Assembly (NCBI GenBank): GCA_963780165.1
Contig: CAWABB010000006.1
Location: forward strand, 1-64,000
DNA from: CAWABB01 sp963780165
Lineage (GTDB): Bacteria; Bacteroidota; Ignavibacteria; UBA10030; UBA6906
Direction of reading: 5' to 3'
DNA length: 64,000 bases
Both the position numbers and the translations under genes were made by a program. Positions 1 through 8,597 of the stretch are shown piece by piece (position 1 is the first letter of the stretch; each line of letters begins with the position of its first letter). The notes below the pieces were generated by a model that ran no database searches, was not told the origin of the DNA, and saw only the letters and a list, made by a program, of their open reading frames with translations.

Positions 1-379
1 CCTGCTTCATTCTTCCGAGGACCATTCCGGTATAGTTCTCTATGGCTTCTCGCTGCCTTTCATTTACACTTAAAAACTTAATACCTAATTCATAATTAAT
101 TTCTTCTTTGCTTCTAAAGTCCGGGTTATAATTGAAGGGATTAGCTCTTAATATTCTAGCTTTCAAACTGATATTTTCCTGCGCGTTTTTAAGATTGAGG
201 AAAATTTCAATCGGCTCATCTGCTTTTACCGGAACAGGTGAGTAGCAGTAGAGGCGGCACCCCCCCGCACTTAAATCGGTAATGTAGCCTTCCTTCGGTA
301 CGGCCCCCAGGGTAAAGATAATAGGAAGGAGAAAAGGCCCTCTCTTAAATTTCCTTTTTTCTGAATCCGCCGTCATCAT
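1..379 (-). CDS. PilZ-domain protein, C-terminus cut by window edge
   Basis: Reading the minus strand from the ATG at 379 to the left edge gives about 126 residues without a stop, so the gene continues outside the window. It shows both halves of the c-di-GMP-binding PilZ signature: RxxxR (RKFKR, residues 9-13) and DxSxxG (DLSAGG, residues 35-40), followed by the alternating strands of a PilZ barrel and an ELGIKFL strand. An AAGG stretch lies about 7 bases before the ATG. The frame stays open upstream to about 553, so a longer N-terminus (for example GTG at 469, reading RGRAYEIPL) is possible, as in two-domain YcgR-like proteins. Likely role: c-di-GMP receptor controlling motility, exopolysaccharide or surface behaviour. 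It lies in the A/T-rich left part. Confidence 0.75.
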   Translation of the reverse strand, partial: MMTADSEKRKFKRGPFLLPIIFTLGAVPKEGYITDLSAGGCRLYCYSPVPVKADEPIEIFLNLKNAQENISLKARILRANPFNYNPDFRSKEEINYELGIKFLSVNERQREAIENYTGMVLGRMKQ

Positions 380-518
380 TAACCATCCTTGAATTAGTAT
401 TTCAAGACCAGTTCCCCTGGCCTCTGTTAGTAAGATCAATGGGATCTCGTAGGCCCGACCCCGGTTCACCTTTTTAATTACAATTAATTCGACCCCTTTG
501 TCAATTTTGGTTTTGCCT

Positions 519-1970
519 TCATTTTTTCTGCAAAACAAACTTCTCCACACCGTTCACTGGAAGTCGGCCATTGACTTCAAATTTTCCACCTCGGGCCCTT
601 TGCGGTTCCTCCGCTGATGACGGCCCATCCGAGATAGTATAACGCCTGATTTCGAATTCGCCCTCTCCCCAGGGCAGACGCAGTACCGACAACTTATATT
701 CAGCCGGAGTACGACCGTTGTACTGGGTGATAATACACCCGAACGACTCCGCCGTCTGCCGACTTGCCGGCCAACACGGCCAACCCGTCTTTATCCCCAC
801 CGCTCACCGCCAGCCTCTCGGGGCGAATTCTGCATCTCTCCCATGAACTTAAAAACATAGGCTTTTTTCCGGTATTGCCCGCCGGGCTCGAACCAGCCCC
901 ATGACGGTCGGGTCTCCTCGATAAAATAAAGCGCGATCAATCGGCCCATCCTGAAAATAAGTCATCGCCGCCGATATAAATGCGGCGTTCTTCATAGTAT
1001 TTTGTTGACTGGACTCTGGGCCGGCCACATCAACCGTCATGTTCCATTCACTGAGAATACTCTCCGCTTTATTGAAACCGTGGACTCGTCCAGCAAAGCA
1101 CGGATGGACCGGGCCGTCGGAATGAACAGGTAAGGTTGGGGTGATGATCCGGTCTGATAAAGATGCCAGGAGTAAAAATCCAAGGGAACCTTTCGTCCGG
1201 CACAATATTGAAGAAATCCCTCCCGGTAGGGATCGGCCAATTCAGGTCGGGCCTTTGGCCGGACCGCCCACTTTCAGGTTGCCGTCATACCCTTTAATGG
1301 CCCTGGCCACCTGCTCATACAGTTCGTAGAATTGCATCGGGGTTATTGGTCCAAAAGGGCCTGATGAAATTCGGGGCCCATTCCCATTTAAGATCAGGTT
1401 CGTTCCAAACCTCCCAGTAGCGGATATTGTACCGGTAACCGTTGGCCCATTCTCCGTTGTAATGCATGACGACGTGCTTGCATAGGTTGGCAAATTTTGC
1501 CGTATCGGAAGGCGGCAGAGCCTTTTGGCGCCCCAGCTTCGTCCCAGACGAAAATAAACTTCGGCCCCACTGGCCACGAAATGGCGCCAATGATTCGGTC
1601 CGTGGGGCCGAAGTTATAACTCGATTCTTTTTCAGGATCAGCTTCCCAGTTGGGGAAAATCGATTTTGTTCCATCCGCCCTCACCCAGCGGGAGATGGGA
1701 TCAGGGGTTCTCCCATCGGGCGTCAATATCCCCCGGTCCGAAAAAATCATGGACCCGAACCGGAATCGACTCCCAGTTCCCGATACTGGCGGCTGACATC
1801 GGGCCAAGCCGGGCATAAAGGGGCCGGGCCGCAGTTTAACCCCTGGAAAGAGCGATCGATCCGATGGTCTGTGATCCATCCACAGTCAGGATAGGCGATT
1901 GAGCCCAGGAAATTCCGGCAAGGAGCGACGCGAAGGCCGTAGAGAATAGAAAAATTCGCCAGGCCTTCAC
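519..1970 (-). pseudogene. Secreted family 39-like glycoside hydrolase, multiply frame-shifted
   Basis: Starts at a GTG (1970) preceded by GAGGTGG, with a typical signal peptide (VKAWRIF, a hydrophobic core, then SWAQS). The rest of the protein can be followed only by switching frame at least five times. The pieces still carry recognisable glycosidase motifs: DFFGPGDI, WEVWNEPDLKWEW (the acid/base Glu of the NEP motif, codon 1399-1401) and SEWNM (probable nucleophile Glu, codon 1047-1049). This fits clan GH-A, most like GH39 beta-xylosidase-type enzymes acting on plant or microbial polysaccharide outside the cytoplasm. The frame breaks may be sequencing indels at a contig end rather than decay, because both catalytic Glu motifs are intact. 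Its start overlaps the stop of the upstream phosphoesterase (GTGA), so the pair was translationally coupled. Confidence 0.65.
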
Positions 1971-2736
1971 GGTTCCACCTCTTCCCCCAAAAACAATCCC
2001 TTGGCCTGGGCCGAACCCCGACCCAGGCCGCCATGGAATACGGCGCAGTTTTATTCCTGTCTCTGGGCCTAATTCGACGATTAAAAATCCGCCGCTCGCT
2101 TGCGGTGAAGCCGCTGTAACAAGCCAGCACCGGTTCATCGCAGATGACCTTAAAGACCGGCACATGGCCCAGGGCGATATAAGATCCCAGGCCCGGACTC
2201 GACGATCTCCCGGCGTGTGATTTGATAACTCAGGGAATAGGGCGGATCGTCACCGATATAAAAACCGTGCGCTACCGCGACATTCCAGTTCCCATTGCCC
2301 TCTGGCCGGGGGATGCCCGCCAGAGGAGAAATCTCGTCATTGTAGGACATCACCGGTTTTCCCCACAGGCTTATTTTCAGATCCGGAAACTTCACCGTTT
2401 CGCCCTCCGGTGATTTGAAAATTCTGATATTGGGACAATCCTCCCAGATCGTCGCCGGCCATAGGCCGATGCCGGGGTTAAACAGTCATGATTTCCAGGC
2501 AGGATGACGACCTGGGCCGGTAGGTTCCCTAGCTCCTGAACCACAAAACGGATCAGATCATCCCCCACCCTCTGGTTGTCAAACAGATCGCCAGCAATGA
2601 CCACTAGGTCGGCCTTCGTCTGCCTGGCCGCAATAATCAAAGAATGGAAATCTTGGCAATCCCTATCCTCCAGCGACTCCAAATGCAAATCGGAGGTATG
2701 CAACAAGCGCCTCGTTGGCCTACAGCTATCGGTCAC
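1967..2736 (-). pseudogene. Calcineurin-like metallophosphoesterase (SbcD-like), frame-shifted
   Basis: Begins at a GTG (2736) with a GGGAG upstream. The metal-binding motifs appear in the right order: SDLHL near the N-terminus, GDLFDN, PGNHD, then after a frame change VAHGF and ALGHVP. This is the DxH / GDxxD / GNH[DE] / GHxH-type core of the family, about 255 residues in total. At least two frame shifts interrupt it (around 2,400-2,470 and 2,150-2,165). The most natural ending is FLGEEVEP followed by TGA at 1967-1969, which overlaps the GTG start of the glycosidase gene. The substrate cannot be told from the sequence; relatives act on nucleic acids, nucleotides or phosphoesters. Confidence 0.65.
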
Positions 2737-3358
2737 CGTTTGTTACTCCCTTTCCAGGCCCCGGGGTTTTGATGATAGGCCAAACAACCCTACGCCATTG
2801 ATTATTTTCAGGTTGCCCATTTTATACTTATCCTGGAAATTTCTTTTTTGGTGGGAAGAGTATAAGGCAAGAAAAAGACCGGGGCAAGGAGAAAAGCAGG
2901 TGGGGAGGGTAACGTGATGGAAGGTGTCTTATTCTCCATCTAAATATCCTGAACAGCAGTTGGGTTGACGGACAGTGTTAAAATAGTCTTCTTACGTATA
3001 GCACCTACTACTCTTGTTTTTGAACTTGATTGGAAGCGAATGATTACTGGTTAAAAGTGAGCATAGCGAGAAGTTCGGGCACGGCCAAGAATTCAATGAA
3101 CTCAAGATAATAATTGTTAAATCGATTTAAGAATTCTTTTCGAAAATGCCTGAACCGTGACCGTTATCCTGAAACGCCATGTTATATGACCTTTTTATTA
3201 CTATTTCATATATTCTAATCATAAGGTATTGTTGATAAATTCGGTCAGCCCTTAAAATTTATAATTAGGATAATAATTCTGCAACCCCACTATTCCAGCT
3301 GCGTAGCCGCGCCAAATAATTGAAGCATTTCCCTCATCCAATCAAACCCCAGCTTCAT
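2737..3358. other. A/T-rich intergenic stretch, no gene seen
   Basis: No convincing coding frame on either strand. A 25-codon minus-strand frame (2743-2820) just before the phosphoesterase has no recognisable features. The area 2,930-3,300 is A/T-rich, lacks a clear hairpin-plus-T-run, and would hold the leader of the phosphoesterase/glycosidase pair and the 3' end region of the serine hydrolase gene. Confidence 0.5.
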
Positions 3359-4942
3359 CTATGCCGTCTGTACAAGAACAGTCTGAGTATTGCGGTCAAC
3401 AAGAACGTGTTGCCCGAGTGCCCCCCCCATCGACATCCATGAACCATCTTTTCGGTAGTGCCAGAAAAAGGTTTTATACCCAGCAACTAAACTAGGTTTG
3501 CCGTAACGCACCTGCTGGTCCTTGTCAGACCATGACGAACACTGATCAATCCACTCCTTACTGACGATCTGGCGGCCATTCATTAGGCCGTTCTGGGCAA
3601 CCATCTGCCCCAGGCGGGCCCAGTCCCCTCCAGTCTTGCGGGAAAAGAACACGCAGTTAAATTCCTTACCCTTGGAATCAGTCAGCCAGACCGCATCGTC
3701 TTCAGCCCCCATGGGTTGCCAGAGTGTCTCCTGACAGAACTCGGCCAGGCCCATTCCGGTGACTTCACGAATGACCATGCCTACAGTGAATGCGCATAAC
3801 TCATTGTAGTTGAAGCGAGTGCCCGGCGGTTCTTGAGCCTTGTTCCACCCTTTGACAATCGATTCAAGATCGGCGCTCCAGGTTCCAGAATCCTTCCGGG
3901 TATATGACCATGTTGTCCCGGTCATGAAGGATAGCCGCGCCGCTGGACATTTGGACAGGGTCCCTAGACTAATACCGCCGTGAAGTGTGCCTTTGAGGCT
4001 CGGGACATACATTTCCGCCGCGTCATCCAGTCTCTTTTATAAGTTCTTTGTCCAGGCAAATACCTAATAGCAGTGAGGTAACGCTTTTTGCCATGGACAT
4101 GCTTGTAAACCGCATATCGGGCGCACGGCCGTATTTATATTCTTCTACCCATATTTCACCGTGCCGGGCAATGAGCAGCCCGGTGACCGGCCAGGTCTTT
4201 AAGTAGTCTGAAACATTCCTGGTGGTTGACCCCCAAGCGTATGTCAAATCGTCACGGGATTTGACCATCAGCGGACTTGATTCAGGTGGAGCCTTAATTA
4301 CGTGCACTCGGTCCGGCTTCCACCTTTCGAACCCCCCGGAAAAATTGCCCACACGCATCTTTTTACCTAAGCCACCAATTGGGAATCCCTGGCTTTTTCC
4401 CCAGTCTTCCTGCTTCAGGATAAGCGGAATCTCATCCACCTCGCCCTCTATCGGCACCCACATCTGATAGTACATTCCGCATTCGCCGTGGCGTCGGGCA
4501 TAAACTTGCATTATGGCCGCCCCGGCGACCATCCGATGACCGGTGGACGGGAGCCATTGAGTGAAGATGTAGTTATGGGCCGCGACCATTTGCTTCCAGG
4601 TGTCAACATAGAACACAGCCCAGGTTGCAGACGGTATGTGCCTGGTTTTGCAGCCGGGAGGAGTTTTTGTTTCGCCTTTTCCACCGCGATTGAGTAGGTG
4701 AACTTGGGCGTCCCTGCCTTAAAGACAACAATGCCCATGTTTTTGGCTCCAATAACCGGTACTCTTCCGTCAGACGCAAGTTCCGTTAAAGGGAAATAAT
4801 CATCAGACCAGTTGAATTCTTCCCACATCGGCAGGATGTCAAAAAGGCTCTGCCCATTTTCGCTTGTGGTTTCTATTTCCCGGGCAATCACTACCTCAAA
4901 AGCCGGTTTCTTTACGATTCCCAAAAGATCATTTTCACTCAT
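3359..4942 (-). pseudogene. GyrI-like ligand-binding domain fused to beta-lactamase-family serine hydrolase, two frame shifts
   Basis: Three consecutive frames join into one protein of about 525 residues. The start at 4942 has a strong GGAGGA ribosome site about 8 bases upstream. The N-terminal 170 or so residues end in QMWVPIEGE and resemble a GyrI/SOUL-like small-molecule-binding barrel (PAAKPGTYR; YVDTWKQMVAAH). The C-terminal part is a class C beta-lactamase/esterase fold: SxxK nucleophile motif SMAK (codons 4086-4097), a FNYNE segment where Y-x-N is usual, and a GGALGQ segment near the C-terminus. The breaks lie near 4,560-4,616 and 4,012-4,025. No signal peptide is seen, so it would be cytoplasmic. 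Family relatives hydrolyse esters or amides; the substrate is unknown. Confidence 0.65.
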
Positions 4943-5161
4943 CAGTCGAATCCTCCATAAATATACAGTGAGAAATTTTCTCTAAAACGGGACATTGTCC
5001 ATTTCATTCAGTTATGATATTCGTTTCCATTCTTAAGACACAATTCACCTTCGAATTCTCTGCTTTCACCTATAACTCTTGCTTGTGAGCATGACTACAA
5101 ACTGACGATTACCGTTTGCTATGCAATTATGATTGTCCATGTTAGGGGTAACAGGGAGGTT

Positions 5162-5722
5162 CTAATTTTCTCTTTCTTTAGTCGGTACAGTTGGCGAGCC
5201 CGGTGCATCACCGATTTGTAGATAAGACTCGTTCTGGATCATTTTGAGTTCCTGGTATTTATCATCGCTCACAAGCAGATGGCGGACCAGCAGTATGCCC
5301 TTATTGGTTGGTGAAACCACAACCATCGCATTGCCCGTTTCAGGAACCTGCATGCCCTGCCTGACAAGAATGATTTCTACAGGGTTGGACTTGACCTGCC
5401 TGTCATTAATAACGAAAAAATTGTCCGTATTATCTTGAAAGCAGGAGACCGACCAGTAAGCGTCCGTCGGCACCTTCGCCGTTAACCGAATGGGTCCTTT
5501 GCTCACATCGTAGGAGACTCTGGAGTAGACGAGGTCAGGGCTGGGCCTGACTATCCCCCTACTGTGCGCGGTGACCCTTGATCCTTTCCGCAGTTGGTTC
5601 GTAGGGTCCCTGGCGAAGATTACGTTCATAATGATTCTGGGGACAGCAATCACTATGATGATGTGTACAGTCATTGCGACAACCAGTGTGCCCAGGGAAG
5701 TCCATAAAAGCCACTTTTTCAT
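5162..5722 (-). CDS. DUF1254-type membrane-anchored protein
   Basis: 186 residues; ATG at 5722 preceded by a very strong AAGGAGG at 7 bases spacing. One N-terminal membrane helix (residues about 4-30, WLLWTSLGTLVVAM and following) is followed by a soluble domain with DLVYSRVSYDVSKG and YWSVSCFQDNTDNFF, typical of the DUF1254 fold that is often found with DUF1214. Function is unknown; such proteins sit in the envelope. Directly upstream a minus-strand frame reads PHIIKEEGK and stops in an ATGA overlap with this start. It may be the tail of the partner gene, cut off at the junction near 5,750-5,800. Confidence 0.65.
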   Translation of the reverse strand: MKKWLLWTSLGTLVVAMTVHIIIVIAVPRIIMNVIFARDPTNQLRKGSRVTAHSRGIVRPSPDLVYSRVSYDVSKGPIRLTAKVPTDAYWSVSCFQDNTDNFFVINDRQVKSNPVEIILVRQGMQVPETGNAMVVVSPTNKGILLVRHLLVSDDKYQELKMIQNESYLQIGDAPGSPTVPTKEREN

Positions 5723-5744
5723 TTGCCTTCCTCCTTGATGATGT

Positions 5745-5815
5745 GCGGCAATTCTACCGTTGCGGGACTCTTGCGTATCGCCTCCCTTGGGTTATACAAC
5801 CGGAGGACATGGGAC
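5745..5815. other. Composition and gene-order break: probable contig join
   Basis: Within some tens of bases the sequence changes from the A/T-richer, frame-shifted left part to G/C-rich, mostly intact sequence. The gene on the right (5792-7087) loses its coding similarity at its last few codons (CPPVV then stop). The short frame on the left (PHIIKEEGK) begins abruptly. Both genes appear truncated at the same place, as expected of an assembly chimera or an insertion boundary. No direct repeat, tRNA or integrase is visible here. Confidence 0.5.
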
Positions 5816-7087
5816 CAACGTACAGAGGACGACCGAGCGATCGTCGGATGGAAGCGGGAGAACGGACAGCTCGAACTCAAGGGGCGTGGAATCCTTGACG
5901 GGGATTGTAACGTCGCGGACGAGCAGCCGTACGCTTTCCGAAAGCATGCCCCCGACCTCTGACGCCCCCTCTGTCGTAGGTTCGGATTCACCCGCGGCAT
6001 CCGTGCTGTTGGCTCCGTTCAACTCACCTGGCGCCTCCGGGCCTTGCTCCGCCCCGGGTGATGTCGCGTCAGTGGAAGTTGGACTGCCCGGCAGAGCTTG
6101 GGCACCTTCTCCACCCGCATTCACGCTAGAGGTCTCCGCCTTTCCTGCTACGGCCTGGCCTCCCTCTGCCTGCGCAAAAATCTCCTGGAGCAGGTGCGAG
6201 TTCTTCCGTCCGAACAGCTGGTGAGGGGTGACCTTCGGTTCGCCGGCTTCGTCTACGCTCCAGGGCATGGCGGAGCGGAATGCAGCGTTGACGGAGAGTA
6301 TGCGCCGGGGCGACATGATCGCCTGCGGGTACGGTGACTGCTCGAAGCGATACTCCTGCGAACTCTCGGTCCGACGGAGCCTATCCTTCAGCCTCTCGAT
6401 TCTCTCGTCGGGCGTGCCTGCGTCGGGGGCCGGCACCAGAGGCTTCCCCCACACAATCGCGCCACCCTGGATCCGGACCATCCTCGGGAGGAATTGCTCG
6501 GAGTCGTACACGCCGGTAGCGGCGATCATCTGACAATAGAACTCTTCGCCCGTCTGGCGCAGGACGACGATCGCGGAGGCCTCGCCTTTCAATCTCGCCC
6601 AGTGAGATTCCTCCAGGAGATTCTCCGTGAGGAGGAAGAGCGACCTGCAACGCGCCTCACGCAGTGCTTCAGCCGCACCGCGGACAAATCGCTCGCGTGA
6701 ATCTGTCGAGCTCAGCCACCCGGGGGTTTCGCCGGCGAGATCCAGGATGACGGACACGCCCCGTCTCTTCCCTGCGGCCGCCAGCGCTTTGATGCAGTCA
6801 GAGGAAGACTTGAATGAATCCAGAGGGATGATGGCAGTCGAGTTCGCCCCCTCTCTGGAAAGGGCCGACGCATTGGGGGAAGAGTTCGAAATCTGAGCCG
6901 GGGGGTACGAAGAAGTCGCCAGTGAAGTGAAGAGCGCAAGCTTCGAAGACTTCCTGGATGTCGCCAGGAACGCCGGGACAAACCGCCGCGCAACATACGC
7001 ATCGGGGAGCGTGAAGAGGACAAAACCGCCGGGAGGGATGAGCTCGAGAAAGTCTTCTGGTATTTGAAGCGTTTGCTTGCGCGGCAT
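5792..7087 (-). CDS. RecA-like (Walker-less) plus PAS-like protein, probably 3'-truncated
   Basis: 431 residues. Residues 1-235 look like an alpha/beta P-loop-type fold without a Walker A motif: PPGGFVLFTLP, RGVSVILDLAGE, RCRSLFLLTENL, ASAIVVLR. This resembles inactive KaiC/DUF835-like sensors. Residues about 262-425 look like a PAS domain (EQSPYPQAIMSPRRILSVNAAF ... VRDVTIPVKDS ... VVLCTLV) split by a low-complexity Ala/Gly/Glu/Pro insert of about 80 residues (310-390). There is no kinase or output domain; the frame stops directly after the last PAS strand, next to the suspected join, so the original protein was probably longer. The family is not firmly recognised. Confidence 0.45.
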   Translation of the reverse strand: MPRKQTLQIPEDFLELIPPGGFVLFTLPDAYVARRFVPAFLATSRKSSKLALFTSLATSSYPPAQISNSSPNASALSREGANSTAIIPLDSFKSSSDCIKALAAAGKRRGVSVILDLAGETPGWLSSTDSRERFVRGAAEALREARCRSLFLLTENLLEESHWARLKGEASAIVVLRQTGEEFYCQMIAATGVYDSEQFLPRMVRIQGGAIVWGKPLVPAPDAGTPDERIERLKDRLRRTESSQEYRFEQSPYPQAIMSPRRILSVNAAFRSAMPWSVDEAGEPKVTPHQLFGRKNSHLLQEIFAQAEGGQAVAGKAETSSVNAGGEGAQALPGSPTSTDATSPGAEQGPEAPGELNGANSTDAAGESEPTTEGASEVGGMLSESVRLLVRDVTIPVKDSTPLEFELSVLPLPSDDRSVVLCTLVPCPPVV

Positions 7088-7175
7088 TAGAAACGTGTAC
7101 CTGCTAATTCAGTTGTCGACTCACCGTAGGGGCTCACTCCTGACAATTGGCGATTGACAATCGTGAGTCGGTCTA

Positions 7176-7952
7176 TTACCAGCCGCCGGATGCACCGCCG
7201 CCGCCAAACGACCCCCCGCCTCCCGAGAACCCGCCAAAACCGCCACCTCCACCACCTCCCCCAAAAAATCCGCCGCTCTTCCGGCCCCCGCCCAGGCCGC
7301 CCGATGGCGGGAATCCAATCCACGGGCCGGGGAAGTTCCTGTTCCCGGGACCTCCCCCGAAGTACTTCCGCCTGCTGATGAACATCCGGCTGATGATGAA
7401 AATGATGAATATCAGAAAGATGATCGTCGTCAGGTTGAAGCCCTTGCCATCGCCTTTTGGGTCGGCTTTGTACTCGTTCTTCGTCGCGAGCATGATCGCC
7501 TCAACGCCGGCGTTCAACCCGCCGAAGAAGTCGCCTTCACGGAACTTCGGCCCGATTTCACGCCTGATGATCGTCCCCGACAGGGCATCCGGAAGAGCGC
7601 CCTCGAGTCCGTACCCGACCTCGATTCTGATCTTCCGGTCGTCCTTCGCCACCAGCAGCAGGGCCCCGTTGTTCTTCCCCTCCCGCCCGATCTTGTTCTT
7701 CTCCGCAACGCGCAGCGCATACTCCTCGATCGCGGCCGATCCGATGGTGGGGATCATCAGCACCACGATTTGCGTCGACGTCTCCTTGTCGAACTTCTCC
7801 AGCTTCTGGTTCAACAGCACGACCTGGTTGGCAGTCAGCGTCACGGTCATGTCCGTCGCGTACCGCGTGAGCGCCGGGACCGGCACATCGGTGACATCCG
7901 CCTGAGAGAGGAGAATGGCCGGTGCTGCGACCAGCAACAGCAGGAGAAGCAA
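7176..7952 (-). CDS. TPM-domain (YgcG-like) secreted protein with Gly-rich tail
   Basis: About 258 residues. A hydrophobic leader is followed by the TPM fold (LTANQVVLLNQKLEKFDKET, TQIVVLMIPTIG, KNNGALLLVAKDDRKIRIEVGYGLEGALPDA), a membrane helix (about 178-195, FNLTTIIFLIFIIFIIS), and a tail almost wholly Gly/Phe/Ser (GGGGGGFGGFSGGGG). TPM proteins act outside the cytoplasmic membrane, some as phosphatases or in photosystem/respiratory repair. Gene pairs with LemA, as here, are common. The frame starts at a TTG; an ATG at 7980 gives MTISRFRAP in another frame, and one base change near 7,953 would join them into a perfect signal peptide. A start-region indel is therefore suspected. Confidence 0.8.
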   Translation of the reverse strand: MLLLLLLVAAPAILLSQADVTDVPVPALTRYATDMTVTLTANQVVLLNQKLEKFDKETSTQIVVLMIPTIGSAAIEEYALRVAEKNKIGREGKNNGALLLVAKDDRKIRIEVGYGLEGALPDALSGTIIRREIGPKFREGDFFGGLNAGVEAIMLATKNEYKADPKGDGKGFNLTTIIFLIFIIFIISRMFISRRKYFGGGPGNRNFPGPWIGFPPSGGLGGGRKSGGFFGGGGGGGGFGGFSGGGGSFGGGGASGGW

Positions 7953-7988
7953 TTGGAGCCCGGAAGCGAGAGATGGTCATGATCTATA

Positions 7989-8597
7989 TCAGAACTTCAC
8001 CGCCGGGGTGACGTCCGCACCTTCTTTCGCCTGGAAGTACGCCTTCTGCTTGAACCCCGTGAACCCGGCAATGAGCGACGCAGGGAACACGCGAATGTCG
8101 GTGTTGTAGCTCTGAACGACCTGGTTGAACCGCTGCCTCTCGACCGCGATGCGGTTCTCTGTCCCCTCAAGCTGCGTCTGCAGGGCGAGGAAGTTTTCGT
8201 TCGACTTCAGCACAGGGTAGTTTTCTGAAACGGCCAGCAACCGGGAGATGGCTGAGGAGAACTGGTCCTGCGCCTGCTGGAACTTCTGGAACGCCGCGGG
8301 ATCTTCGAGCACTTCCTTGGTGACGGTGATCTGACTGACCTTTGCGCGCGCTTCGGTCACCGCGGTGAGGACATCTTTTTCCTGCTTGGCAAAGCCCTTG
8401 ACGGTCTCGACGAGGTTCGGGATCAGGTCGGCACGGCGCTGATACTGTGACTCCACCTGGCTCCATGCGCCCGCGACGCCCTCATCCAGCTTCACAAGCC
8501 GGTTGTACACGCCCGTCCCCCAGAGAAACAGCCCGATGGCGAGAACCGCAACGCCTCCGAGGACGACCCCTGCGATCAAGCAACCGCGTGATTTCAT
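7989..8597 (-). CDS. lemA: LemA family protein
   Basis: 202 residues from the ATG at 8597, which overlaps the stop of the CapA-like gene (ATGA). An N-terminal membrane helix (residues 7-28) is followed by the LemA core: YNRLVKLDEGVAGAWSQVES, QRRADLIPNLVETVKGFAK, EKDVLTAVTEAR, then LLAVSENYPVLKSNENFLAL and RRFN-like helices. LemA forms a long helical bundle outside the membrane; its biochemical role is unknown. It is followed 8 bases later by the TPM gene, a common partner. The upstream in-frame extension to 8708 lacks family similarity and was rejected. Confidence 0.9.
   Translation of the reverse strand: MKSRGCLIAGVVLGGVAVLAIGLFLWGTGVYNRLVKLDEGVAGAWSQVESQYQRRADLIPNLVETVKGFAKQEKDVLTAVTEARAKVSQITVTKEVLEDPAAFQKFQQAQDQFSSAISRLLAVSENYPVLKSNENFLALQTQLEGTENRIAVERQRFNQVVQSYNTDIRVFPASLIAGFTGFKQKAYFQAKEGADVTPAVKF

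Noticed and set aside
2743..2820. 25-codon frame before the phosphoesterase
   Set aside because: Too short, no clear ribosome site or conservation that can be judged from the sequence.
7147..7905. Plus-strand Pro-rich frame PPPPP
   Set aside because: It is the complement of the Gly-rich tail and TPM domain of the minus-strand gene.
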